The position numbers and the translations under genes were made by a program. A stretch of 64,000 nucleotides of DNA from contig NZ_FXTY01000002.1 in assembly GCF_900182745.1 (NCBI RefSeq), positions 434,001 to 498,000 on the forward strand, in the 5' to 3' direction. The notes beneath the pieces are model-generated. The model searched no databases, had not been told where the DNA came from, and saw nothing but the letters and a program-made list of their open reading frames with translations. Positions 27,332 to 35,360 of this stretch are shown here, piece after piece. Origin of the DNA: Shimia sagamensis. Lineage in GTDB: Bacteria; Pseudomonadota; Alphaproteobacteria; Rhodobacterales; Rhodobacteraceae. The stretch's first letter is position 1; each line of letters begins with the position of its first letter.

Positions 27332-29065
27332 ATGACTACCGACGGTTCCAGAGGTTTTGGCGCCGCGATCAGAAACTACTTCTGGCCGCAGCAGCTTCAA
27401 AGCCACGGATTTCAGGCCACCCGTGCAAAGCTCTTGTGCGGGTTCTCCGGCATTTTGGGCGTCGTTGCTGCCCTTTACAATATGTACCTGCACACCACTG
27501 ACCCACAGTACGACGTGCTATTGGCAACCGCATCGATCGTTTTTGTGCTGGGATACTTTCTGACACCTTTGATTTGGCACAAAACCAAGAGCATGGTGTT
27601 GAGCACTTTGGCTCTGGAGCTTGTGTACTTTTCCCACACCAACCTTTTGATGTTCAAAGATTCCGACTACTTGTGGCGTCAAGAGATCTTCTTGATCGGC
27701 CCCCCAGTTCTAACCCTACTTTTGATTGGACAACGCGCGGCCTGGGGCACCGCGATTGTGGTCACGCTCAATCTCGTCGCGGCGGCCTTCCTGCTCGAAG
27801 CCTTGCCGCTCAGCGCGGCCTTGGCAACCGCCCTGGTTATCGCAACTCTCATGGTCGGACTCACCATGTTTCACAACGAGATCCGCCGCAAAGAGGCCCG
27901 ATTGATTGAATTGCGTGATGAAGCGCAGCGGGCGGATCGGGAAAAAAGTGAGTTCCTGGCGAAGATGAGTCATGAAATTCGCACACCTCTCAATGGGTTA
28001 TCCGGCATTCTTCAACTTCTGGACGAAACAGAGATGACCGAAGACCAGAAATCTCTGGTGGCCACCGGGCGCAGCTCTGGTCGCAGCCTGATGACCTTGA
28101 TCAACGATGTGTTGGACTATTCCAAGATTGCCGCACACGGCGTGAGCATCGAAAACATTCCGTTTGCGACCCGAGAAATGTTGACCGGCATTTCGGCTGC
28201 ACAATCCGGAGCGGCCAAAGCCAAAGAACTCGCGTTGGACATCCAAATTGCCGCTGATGTGCCAGCCTGGATTTCCGCCGATCCGACGCGCCTTAATCAG
28301 GTGATCACCAATTTGGTTGGCAACGCAATCAAGTTTTCTCAAAACGGTGCGGTGACATTGATTGTATCGGTACAAGGTGCGCTGCTGCATATCGCCGTGC
28401 GGGATGAAGGCATTGGCCTCACCCAAGAAGCCCAAGCGCGTGTATTCAACAAATTTGAGCAAGCCAGTTCTGCCACCAACCGGCGGTACGGCGGCACAGG
28501 ACTGGGCCTGTCGATCTCCAAGGAGCTGGTGGAGCTGATGGGCGGGGAAATTGGCGTGGAGAGCGCTCCCTTCAAAGGCAGCACCTTCTGGTTCACAGTT
28601 CCACTTGTGGCCGTCGACGCCCCAAAAGAAACACCGCAGCAGGCCAGCGCACCGACCATCACAAGTTTTGGTGGTGTCCAGGCGTTGGTGGTAGAGGACA
28701 ACCGCACCAACCAAATGATTGTGCGGCGTTTTCTGGAGAGCATGGGGGTTGACGTAGACATGGTGGAGGATGGGCGCCCTGCCCTGCAACACTGTGCGGC
28801 CAAACGCTATGATCTGATCCTTATGGATATTCAGCTGTTGGACATGGATGGCGTGGAGGCCACCGAAATTCTTCGGACGCATCCCGGTCCCAATCAACAC
28901 ACGCCCATCGTGGCTCTCTCTGCAAACATCTTACCAGAGCAAACCAACAGTTACCTGAAAGCTGGCATGAACGCATGTCTGGGCAAACCGTTCCGCAAAG
29001 ACGAGCTCGCGAAAGTGATGGGTGAATTGGTCAAATCCAAAAATGCCAGCGAGCCCGCGGCCTAG
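27332..29065 (+). CDS. Membrane hybrid histidine kinase with C-terminal receiver
   Basis: The 577-residue protein has about six hydrophobic segments (residues 35-180), a short coiled linker, a HisKA dimerisation domain with MSHEIRTPLNG (phosphorylated His 214), an HATPase_c domain (N box VGNAIKFSQNG, G1 DEGIGL, F box, G2 RYGGTGLGLSI) and a receiver domain with the phosphoacceptor Asp 499 (LILMDIQLLDMDG) and Lys 552. No extracellular sensor domain is seen, so the signal may be sensed within the membrane. No cognate output regulator lies next to it; output may go through an Hpt protein elsewhere. It ends convergent with the CoA-binding protein gene, overlapping by four bases. Confidence 0.93.
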   Translation: MTTDGSRGFGAAIRNYFWPQQLQSHGFQATRAKLLCGFSGILGVVAALYNMYLHTTDPQYDVLLATASIVFVLGYFLTPLIWHKTKSMVLSTLALELVYFSHTNLLMFKDSDYLWRQEIFLIGPPVLTLLLIGQRAAWGTAIVVTLNLVAAAFLLEALPLSAALATALVIATLMVGLTMFHNEIRRKEARLIELRDEAQRADREKSEFLAKMSHEIRTPLNGLSGILQLLDETEMTEDQKSLVATGRSSGRSLMTLINDVLDYSKIAAHGVSIENIPFATREMLTGISAAQSGAAKAKELALDIQIAADVPAWISADPTRLNQVITNLVGNAIKFSQNGAVTLIVSVQGALLHIAVRDEGIGLTQEAQARVFNKFEQASSATNRRYGGTGLGLSISKELVELMGGEIGVESAPFKGSTFWFTVPLVAVDAPKETPQQASAPTITSFGGVQALVVEDNRTNQMIVRRFLESMGVDVDMVEDGRPALQHCAAKRYDLILMDIQLLDMDGVEATEILRTHPGPNQHTPIVALSANILPEQTNSYLKAGMNACLGKPFRKDELAKVMGELVKSKNASEPAA

Positions 29066-29529
29066 AGCTTTGACGAAATCACACCGGTATTGAAGCCGCC
29101 CATGCGCAGCTCCCCAAACAGCCGTTGATATTCAATTTTCGGGCAGCGGTTTTGCACCACATCCACACCACGCGCCTCAGCAACTGCTGCTGCCTCTGCG
29201 TGCTCTACGCCAATTTGCATCCAGATTGTCTGTAGTGCTGGAAACTGGTCCAATGCTTCCTCCACAATCGCCGGCACTGCCTCTGACCGGCGAAAAATAT
29301 CGACCATATCCACAGGTTCCTGAATGGTGCTTAAGCTTGGGTGTATGGTGGCACCAAACAGCTCCTTGCCTGCGTGTCCGGGATTCACAGGAATGACCGT
29401 GTAGCCTTTGAGGGACAAATACCGCGCCACGTAGTAGCTCGGCCGCACCGGGTTCATCGACACGCCAACCACGGCAATTGTTTTGCTGCGCTTCAGAATG
29501 TCACGCAAAAAAGGGTCGGGATATGTCAT
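29062..29529 (-). CDS. CoA-binding domain protein (YccU-like)
   Basis: The 155-residue Rossmann-fold protein matches the CoA_binding_2 family: ILKRSKTIAVVGVSMNPVRPSYYVARYLSLKGY, then VIPVNPGHAGKELFG, VDMVDIFRRSEAVP, the catalytic-like IWMQIGVEHAEAA and VVQNRCPKIEY. In vitro members bind CoA; the cellular role is not known. It ends overlapping the histidine kinase stop on the opposite strand. Confidence 0.92.
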   Translation of the reverse strand: MTYPDPFLRDILKRSKTIAVVGVSMNPVRPSYYVARYLSLKGYTVIPVNPGHAGKELFGATIHPSLSTIQEPVDMVDIFRRSEAVPAIVEEALDQFPALQTIWMQIGVEHAEAAAVAEARGVDVVQNRCPKIEYQRLFGELRMGGFNTGVISSKL

Positions 29530-29599
29530 GATAATGTGTCTTGTGCTGAGAGGTGTGATTTCACCGCCACCCTACAGAGACACTCCCAGAAAAAAAGCC

Positions 29600-29631
29600 A
29601 AAAAAAAGCGCCCAAGAGGGACCTTGGGCGC
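29600..29631 (-). terminator. Rho-independent terminator 150 bases past the zinc-ribbon gene
   Basis: On the minus strand, GCGCCCAAG and CTTGGGCGC (nine bp, six-base loop) are followed by eight T and a second T-rich run. It is about 150 bases beyond the zinc-ribbon gene stop, leaving a long 3' region (29632-29777) with a further hairpin (CACGGA/TCCGTG). Confidence 0.88.
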
Positions 29632-29777
29632 AAGTTCGGAACGAGGGACAGTGAAGGGAAACACGGAAGCTCCGTAGTCCGTGTCTCTTACATCACTACG
29701 TATGTTCGCAGAATTGGATGTAAAGACCGTGCGAGATTCTCATGAACAAGTGGTTAACAGATTGGGCAGAATTCCGC

Positions 29778-30137
29778 TCAATCAAAGATATCTTCAATCA
29801 CGTCAAACACATCTTCAAACAGATCTTTGGCCCATTTCCCGCGTTTCTTCTTGGATTTTTTCTTCTTGGGGTTGGGTGTATCTTTCCAATGTGGCTTGGC
29901 GTTGGCGGCACGTTTGTCCGACTTATGCGCCATTTTACCTTTGGACTTTGGAGTACGGATGGGATGCGCAAAATGCGCCGTATCCTTTCCAGACGCCGGG
30001 CGCGGCATTTGTTTAAGATTGTGCAGAGGCGCACCACACTTGCTGCAGGCCAACTCATGGCGGGTGTCGCCAGCCAGCACCAACGCAGCACGGGCACCAC
30101 AATAACAGCAGGTGGCGATTTTGGATGGATGTGGAAT
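29778..30137 (-). CDS. Zinc-ribbon protein with basic tail, probable ATT start
   Basis: The frame encodes a CxxC pair (KIATCCYCGARAALVL) then a second one (HELACSKCGAPLHNLKQMP), the four ligands of a zinc ribbon, followed by a Lys-rich stretch (KKKKSKKKRGKW) and an acidic C-terminal end (DLFEDVFDVIEDIFD). The first standard start in frame (TTG at 30083) would cut off the first two cysteines and has no ribosome site. Upstream, GAGGGAG lies at the right spacing before an ATT at 30137, and a stop lies a few codons further up. I therefore take ATT as start, giving 119 residues; CTG at 30152 is the alternative. Function unknown; basic tail suggests nucleic-acid binding. Confidence 0.72.
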   Translation of the reverse strand: MPHPSKIATCCYCGARAALVLAGDTRHELACSKCGAPLHNLKQMPRPASGKDTAHFAHPIRTPKSKGKMAHKSDKRAANAKPHWKDTPNPKKKKSKKKRGKWAKDLFEDVFDVIEDIFD

Positions 30138-30184
30138 GACGCTCTCCCTCAGCTATAGCTCTGCCCAATCCCATCTAGGCATGC

Positions 30185-30206
30185 GGAGGCTCTGTTGGGA
30201 GCCTCC
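30185..30206. other. Eight-bp hairpin between the methyltransferase and zinc-ribbon genes
   Basis: GGAGGCTC and GAGCCTCC pair around a six-base loop, followed on the plus strand by GGAGGGGATTTTT. It is 30 bases past the rlmB stop on the minus strand but without a T tract in that direction, so it may act in transcript-end processing rather than intrinsic termination. Confidence 0.5.
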
Positions 30207-30237
30207 GGAGGGGATTTTTATCAGAAAGTGAATGGGA

Positions 30238-31023
30238 TCAGTTTTTGCGTGGCAAAGACGCATAAAGCGCCACGGCGGCTGCATTGGACACATTCAAGGA
30301 GCCAAAGGCATCCGCAAAGTCAATTTTCACCAATTGATCCACTGTCTCTTTGGTTTTTTGGCGCAAGCCCGGCCCCTCGGCCCCCAGCACCAGTGCGATC
30401 GGCGCATCGTGACGGTCTGCCAACGCAGTTTCAATCGTTGTCTCAGCTTCGCCATCCAGACCCAATACAAGGTAGCCGATGCTTTGCAGCTCAGTGATTG
30501 TGTCGGCCAGGTTGCGCAGGCGCAGATACGGCTGGCGCTCCAACGCGCCACTTGCAGTTTTGGCCAAGGCGCCAGTTTCCGGGGCGGAGTTGTGGCGGGT
30601 GCCAATCACTGCCAAAGCGCCAAAGACTTCGGCGGAGCGCAGAATGGCGCCAACGTTGTGCGGGTCGGTGACCCGGTCCAGCAGGATCAGGCGCTGAGGG
30701 CGATCATCGTCCGCAATCGCCACGTCCGTCAATTTGCCCCAGTTCAGCGGCTTCACCTCCAAGGCCGCGCCCTGGTGCACGGATTGCGGATCAAGCGGCG
30801 CGCTGAACTTCCGCGGATCCACTTCCTCAGGCGTCATCCCGGACTCAGCAATGGCGTCCGCCAGCTTGTTGGCGGCATTTTTGGTCACGATGAGTCGCAG
30901 TTTTTCCCGCTTGGGATTCGCCAAAGCATCGCGCACCGCATGCAGGCCAAACAACCAGACGGTTTCCGCCGCATCTTTGCGTTTCTGCTGTTCTTTTTGC
31001 ACGACCCATTTGGGTTTTTTCAT
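30238..31023 (-). CDS. rlmB: SpoU-family 2'-O-ribose methyltransferase (RlmB-like)
   Basis: The 261-residue protein has the small substrate-binding N-terminal domain (WLFGLHAVRDALANPKREKL) and a SpoU/TrmH knot domain with LLDRVTDPHNVGAILRSAEVFGA (motif 1), VLGAEGPGLRQ (motif 2) and IDFADAFGSLNVSNAAAVALY (motif 3). RlmB methylates G2251 of 23S rRNA; a tRNA target is possible in this branch. The long frame upstream runs antisense through the tRNA-Tyr gene, so the ATG at 31023 is taken. It is divergent from the tRNA-Tyr gene. Confidence 0.92.
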   Translation of the reverse strand: MKKPKWVVQKEQQKRKDAAETVWLFGLHAVRDALANPKREKLRLIVTKNAANKLADAIAESGMTPEEVDPRKFSAPLDPQSVHQGAALEVKPLNWGKLTDVAIADDDRPQRLILLDRVTDPHNVGAILRSAEVFGALAVIGTRHNSAPETGALAKTASGALERQPYLRLRNLADTITELQSIGYLVLGLDGEAETTIETALADRHDAPIALVLGAEGPGLRQKTKETVDQLVKIDFADAFGSLNVSNAAAVALYASLPRKN

Positions 31024-31096
31024 CGCTCTGACACCTTCAAAATAAAGAGGGTTCACCAATGCGGAAAAGAAGCGGCCTCTGCAAGGTATTTTGTGG

Positions 31097-31125
31097 TTGA
31101 CGACCCCAGCCCATGCCAATAAATA
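31097..31125 (+). promoter_or_regulatory. Sigma-70-type promoter of tRNA-Tyr
   Basis: TTGACG at 31097-31102 and TAAATA at 31120-31125 are separated by 17 bases, close to the ideal -35/-10 arrangement. Transcription would begin near 31132, about 30 bases before the mature tRNA. Confidence 0.7.
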
Positions 31126-31160
31126 CCCCTCACACCGAGGCCAGCGCGCCTCAGGAAAGT

Positions 31161-31244
31161 GGGCGACAGGCCGCAAGGTGTGGCAGGGGACTGTAACTCC
31201 CTCGCGGAGACGCACGCCTGGTTCGATTCCAGGGTCGCCCACCA
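31161..31244 (+). tRNA. tRNA-Tyr (GTA anticodon)
   Basis: A complete class II cloverleaf: acceptor stem GGGCGAC/GTCGCCC, D arm GCC...GGC, anticodon stem GGGGA/TCCCT with loop CTGTAAC (anticodon GTA), a 14-base long variable arm and T arm CCTGG-TTCGATT-CCAGG. The CCA end is encoded (ACCA at 31241-31244). The long variable arm is characteristic of bacterial tRNA-Tyr. Confidence 0.97.
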
Positions 31245-31348
31245 CTTTCTCAAAACCGACGACAAACTATGATTTCCGCCGAGCAGCGCACCACTTGCTT
31301 GGCGTTTGTTTTCAAGTGGATACAGCTCACAGCTTTTGGTCGTAAGTG

Positions 31349-32143
31349 TCACTCTTTGGGTTTTGACTGTATTGTCCGTCGCATCACCCAGCCATAAAGC
31401 TTTGGGGACAATCGCATCATCACGTCCGACAATCTGGCGACGCGTCCGACAAATATGTCGGATCTACCCCGTTTTAGCCCTCTCAAAATGATACTGGCCG
31501 CTTGTTCTGGCGTGACCACATCCACCGCGTCTTGTGCCGCCCCCGGCCGCGTCAGCCCGTTTTTGTCGGCGTCTGGGTTGCCCACATTGGTCGCCACAAA
31601 AGCCGGCGCCGCAATCACGGTTTTTACGCCAAATTTCGCTTCCTCAATCCGCAGCGAGGCAAAGAACCCGGTCATAGCGTGCTTGGACGCCACATAACTG
31701 GCGCGGTGCCGCAACGGGGCAAAACCCGCAACGGAGGTGATCGCCAAATGCGTGCCTTTGGAGGCGCGCAGTGCTGGTTGAAAGGCTTGCGCCATGGCCA
31801 CCGCCGCGAAATAGTTTATGTCAAACAGGCGGCGGTGGGCTTGCTCTTTAAGGTCTTCAATAGGCGCAATCGCGGTCACCCCTGCCCCGTAGATCACCAG
31901 ATCAATGCTGGGGTGACTGGATAGAATTGTGGCGCAACACTCTTGCAGCGCTTGCGGATTGGTAATGTCACATTTCATGGCCTGTTGCGTGGCAGTTGTG
32001 GACAGATGATCCACATTCAAATCCAGCAAAACCACCTGCCAACCTTCATCTTGCAGCTGCGCGGATAAGGCGGTTCCTAAGCCACCCGCCCCACCGGAGA
32101 TCACGGCGGTTTTCTGTGACTGAGATTTCAGGGACATGCTCAT
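31349..32143 (-). CDS. Short-chain dehydrogenase/reductase
   Basis: The 264-residue Rossmann enzyme has the cofactor motif TAVISGGAGGLGTALS (TGxxxGxG type), the LDLNVDH acidic residue suggesting NAD preference, the VIYGAGV (NNAG-like) strand, and the catalytic Ser in ITSVAGFAP with YVASKHAMTG (YxxxK). It reduces or oxidises an alcohol/ketone group. The ATG overlaps the epimerase stop (ATGA). Last gene of a four-gene reverse-strand operon (monooxygenase, transporter, epimerase, SDR); the shared substrate is not known. Confidence 0.92.
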   Translation of the reverse strand: MSMSLKSQSQKTAVISGGAGGLGTALSAQLQDEGWQVVLLDLNVDHLSTTATQQAMKCDITNPQALQECCATILSSHPSIDLVIYGAGVTAIAPIEDLKEQAHRRLFDINYFAAVAMAQAFQPALRASKGTHLAITSVAGFAPLRHRASYVASKHAMTGFFASLRIEEAKFGVKTVIAAPAFVATNVGNPDADKNGLTRPGAAQDAVDVVTPEQAASIILRGLKRGRSDIFVGRVARLSDVMMRLSPKLYGWVMRRTIQSKPKE

Positions 32144-33078
32144 GACTCTTGCGCCTTAAGCCAGTGTTCAAACACCTCACGGCTGGTTTTTTCCGGAGTA
32201 TAGCCAAAGGCACGCTTGAGGGCGTCATTGCTTAAGACAGGTCGGTACTGCAAGAAGCGCACCTGTTCTGGGCCGTAGCGAGACAGTCCAAGAGGCCGTG
32301 CAATGGCAAGCGCTGCTTTGACGGTCCATGCAGGCAAACGCAAAATGGGCTTATCCAGAATGTCTGCAAGCGCCTGCACGCCAAGGGCTCCGTCCCCCGC
32401 TACGTTGTAAATGCCTGTGGGGCCATCTGTGGCAGCACGCACCAATATACGTGCCAAATCGCGGGTCCAAACAAACACAAATGGGCTGTCGCTCCCCCGG
32501 ATGGCCAAAAGACGCGGCTTGTGAAAAAGATCCGTGATTTGGTTGTTGGTTTGGGCCCCCAACACCGTTCCCACCCGCAACACCACCTGTTCCAATTGTG
32601 GCGCGTTGCTGCGCGTTTCGGTCAGGAAGTCCTCAACAAGACGTTTGTGATGGGCATAGGGAAATGCCGCGTTGCCACGCAAGGCGTTCGTCTCTTTGAG
32701 GGGCACGGGATTGTCAGCATGGTAGCCATAGGCTGCGCCTGAGGATGTCACCACCAGCCGTTTGGTGCCGGCCGCCAGAGCGGCTGTGACCACATTTTTT
32801 GTCCCAGTAACATCAACACCATAAGCAAAATCACGGCCGCTGCTGTCTGGAGGGGTCACGATAGAAGCCAGATGCACGATCACATCCGGTTGATGACGTG
32901 TTATCACCCGCAGGGGCGCGTCGGTGGTCACGTCCATCGGGCAGAACCGCGCATTGTCCGGCAGGCATTTGGGCACCACCACGTCACACGCGATGACATC
33001 ATGTGGGGTGTTGGACAGCTCAGCCAAGAAACTGCGGCCCACCATCCCGGCGGCCCCTGTGATCAGGATACGAGTCAT
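32140..33078 (-). CDS. NAD-dependent epimerase/dehydratase family protein
   Basis: The 312-residue extended SDR has TRILITGAAGMVGRSFL (GxxGxxG), a DV(V) acidic position, VIVHLASIVTPP, VTSSGAAYG and the catalytic YAHHKRLVE (YxxxK). The C-terminal half resembles 3-beta-hydroxysteroid dehydrogenase-like and uronate dehydrogenase-like members. ATG 33078 is used because it matches the family start and overlaps the transporter stop (ATGA). Part of the FMO/BASS/epimerase/SDR operon, suggesting a role in converting a ring or sterol-like compound. Confidence 0.9.
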   Translation of the reverse strand: MTRILITGAAGMVGRSFLAELSNTPHDVIACDVVVPKCLPDNARFCPMDVTTDAPLRVITRHQPDVIVHLASIVTPPDSSGRDFAYGVDVTGTKNVVTAALAAGTKRLVVTSSGAAYGYHADNPVPLKETNALRGNAAFPYAHHKRLVEDFLTETRSNAPQLEQVVLRVGTVLGAQTNNQITDLFHKPRLLAIRGSDSPFVFVWTRDLARILVRAATDGPTGIYNVAGDGALGVQALADILDKPILRLPAWTVKAALAIARPLGLSRYGPEQVRFLQYRPVLSNDALKRAFGYTPEKTSREVFEHWLKAQES

Positions 33079-33983
33079 CGGTTTGCCTTTGTGCGGTTCA
33101 TCAAGGCGGCCAAACCTAATCCGGTGACCGCATGCCAAAACCCCCAAAAGGCGGCGACCACGGCCATGCCCCCCAAACCGCCAAAAAATCCAAAGATCAG
33201 GATCAATCCAAGGCCGGAGTTTTGAATGCCGGTCTCAATTGTCACCGCGCGCCGGTCAAATGGCGACAGCCGGGCCAGCGTCGCGAGGCCATAGCCTCCG
33301 GCCAAGGCCAATGCGTTGTGTAAAAAAACCAACAGGGCAACTGCGCCTGCGAACAGTTTGAAATTCTGCCAGTTGCTTGCCAGCGCCAAGACAATGAAAG
33401 TCAGGAATATGACCATGGAGAGTGTTTGCAGCGGCCCGCGCAAGCGGGCGGCCAGCGCAGGCTTTGCTCCTCTGAGGGTGACGCCGAGGATGAGCGGCAA
33501 CACCAACATAAACCCCACAGTGATTGCCACGGACACCGGATCGATCTCTGTGGCCCGAAGAATGTCACGCGTTGGCCCGTAAAGCCCGCCCCAAAATGCG
33601 ATATTGAGCGGCGTGAGCACAATGGCCCCCACAGTGGCAAAGGCGGTCATCGACACAGAGAGCGCCGCATTACCGCCCGCGCGGTGGGTGATGAAGTTGG
33701 AGATATTACCGCCAGGACACGCCGCAACAAGAATAAGCCCCAACGCAATTGAAGGCTGTGGTTGGGTGGCCAGCACCAACAAAAAAGTCAACGCAGGTAG
33801 CAGCAGAAATTGGCTGGCAAGACCCGTCAGAAGAGCGCGCGGCGTATAAAGCAGTCTGCGGAAATCACTGGGTGTGAGGTCAATTGCAATGGAGAACATC
33901 ACGACCGCCAACACCATGTTGAGCACGGTCATGGAGGTCGCGCTGAAATTCAGCACCACGCTGTCCAGTCCTGTGCTGTCCAT
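33075..33983 (-). CDS. Bile acid:sodium symporter (BASS) family transporter
   Basis: The 302-residue membrane protein has about ten hydrophobic segments with the BASS hallmarks ACPGGNISNFITHRAGGNAALSVSMT (core crossing helix) and the later TIETGIQNSGLGLILIFGF. Members import organic anions with sodium (bile acids, pyruvate, pantoate, sulfur compounds). The ATG at 33983 shares its A with the last base of the monooxygenase stop (TGATG), indicating tight coupling; a longer frame start at 34016 lies inside that gene. The substrate is presumably used by the monooxygenase of this operon. Confidence 0.92.
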   Translation of the reverse strand: MDSTGLDSVVLNFSATSMTVLNMVLAVVMFSIAIDLTPSDFRRLLYTPRALLTGLASQFLLLPALTFLLVLATQPQPSIALGLILVAACPGGNISNFITHRAGGNAALSVSMTAFATVGAIVLTPLNIAFWGGLYGPTRDILRATEIDPVSVAITVGFMLVLPLILGVTLRGAKPALAARLRGPLQTLSMVIFLTFIVLALASNWQNFKLFAGAVALLVFLHNALALAGGYGLATLARLSPFDRRAVTIETGIQNSGLGLILIFGFFGGLGGMAVVAAFWGFWHAVTGLGLAALMNRTKANR

Positions 33984-35296
33984 CAGCCTTGCCCCGCTTG
34001 CAACGACTTGATCCACCCCATCACCGCCCCGCGATAAGTGGCTTTGTCGACATAATACGCCATTCGAGGAAGATTGAGGTAATCCATTCCTCCCGTCGCG
34101 CGATCATAGCTGGCTGCTTTCTCTTGCTGGAGTTTTTGCGCCACCTTGTGACCTTTGCGCAGACCGGAGATGTACCGGGCGACAAGCTCAGCTTGTTCAT
34201 GACGGCCTTGCCAACCAAGACCCGTGGCCTCCACCATGCCAAGCACAAAGAGATCATCGCGCGCCGGATGGAAGGCGTTCAGATACAAATGTGGCGCATC
34301 TCCACGCCAATTGAGTAGTGTATTGTCGATAAACGGATAGTGCAGTTTGTAGCCGGTGGCGGCGAGGATCATATCGTAGTCTGTTGCACTTCCGTCTTTG
34401 AAAGTGACCGTGTGGCCTGACATCTCGGCAATATCGCCACGAATGCTGATGTCGCCATGGCCCGCGTGATAGAGCACCAGCGAGTTCACCACGGGATGGC
34501 TTTCATAGAGTTTGTAGTCAGGTTTGGGGAAACCGTATTTCTGAGGATCTCCGACAAACCATTTGAGGATAAGACTGTCGATTGGGCGTTTGAGCCACAT
34601 CGGCAATTTGATGGCGCCCCCCATGGTGTCTGCCGGCTTGCCAAAAACATATTTGGGCACGAAATAGTACCCGCGTCGCATGGAGATGTCACAGCTTGCC
34701 CCGTGATGCACGGCATCCACAGCGATGTCACAGCCCGAATTGCCCGCCCCAACAATCAGCACCCGTTTTCCGGCGAACTGCTCTGGATGACGGTACCGCG
34801 ATGCGTGGATCAGATCGCCGTCAAACTGCCCTGGAAAATGCGGCATGTTAGGTTCGCTCAACGTGCCGTTGGCGATCAGTACACCGGCATAGATCGCCTC
34901 TTTCTGCTGTCCATCCTGACGGGTGATCACCCGCCAGCCGTCTCCGCTATCGCCCAATGGGGACACCTGCACCACTTCCGTGTTGAACTGGTAGTGCGCG
35001 CGAAGTTCAAAATGCTCGGCAAAGTCGCGGAAATACTGCGCCATTTCCCGATGAGATGGGTATTCGGCGACCTCCTCCTTCATCCGGTAGTCAGCAAACT
35101 CCGTCATTGTTTTCGACGAAATCAGATGCGCGCTTTCATACATTGTGGAACGCGGCGCATCAATGTCCCAGAGACCGCCAACATCGCTATGCAACTCAAA
35201 GCCATCAAAAGCGATGCCCTGCTCCTGTAGCACCTTGGCCATTGCCAACCCCATGGGTCCAGCCCCGATCAGAGCATATTTGTCGCGCGTGTCCAT
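33983..35296 (-). CDS. Flavin-containing monooxygenase
   Basis: The 437-residue class B flavoprotein has the FAD motif ALIGAGPMGLAMAKVL, the second nucleotide motif VLIVGAGNSGCDIAVDA for NADPH, and between them the monooxygenase fingerprint FDGDLIHASRY, which fits FxGxxxHxxxY exactly. The ATGYKLHYPF segment (FATGY-like) is also present. It oxygenates a nucleophilic N/S or, as a Baeyer-Villiger enzyme, a ketone. It is not the trimethylamine monooxygenase branch by its N-terminal text. First gene of a four-gene operon and divergent from a TetR regulator. Confidence 0.93.
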   Translation of the reverse strand: MDTRDKYALIGAGPMGLAMAKVLQEQGIAFDGFELHSDVGGLWDIDAPRSTMYESAHLISSKTMTEFADYRMKEEVAEYPSHREMAQYFRDFAEHFELRAHYQFNTEVVQVSPLGDSGDGWRVITRQDGQQKEAIYAGVLIANGTLSEPNMPHFPGQFDGDLIHASRYRHPEQFAGKRVLIVGAGNSGCDIAVDAVHHGASCDISMRRGYYFVPKYVFGKPADTMGGAIKLPMWLKRPIDSLILKWFVGDPQKYGFPKPDYKLYESHPVVNSLVLYHAGHGDISIRGDIAEMSGHTVTFKDGSATDYDMILAATGYKLHYPFIDNTLLNWRGDAPHLYLNAFHPARDDLFVLGMVEATGLGWQGRHEQAELVARYISGLRKGHKVAQKLQQEKAASYDRATGGMDYLNLPRMAYYVDKATYRGAVMGWIKSLQAGQG

Positions 35297-35360
35297 ATCT
35301 ATCCCCGTCCCTCGTGACTTTTAAATTGAACAGTCGTTAAAAATAAGGCAAGCTCTTTTT

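Noticed and set aside
30232-31122. 296-residue plus-strand frame across rlmB
   Set aside because: The opposite strand encodes a complete SpoU methyltransferase; this frame has no recognisable motif.
31161-31244. tRNA-Tyr as an integration site for a mobile island
   Set aside because: No repeated tRNA 3' end, integrase or phage-like gene is seen on either side.
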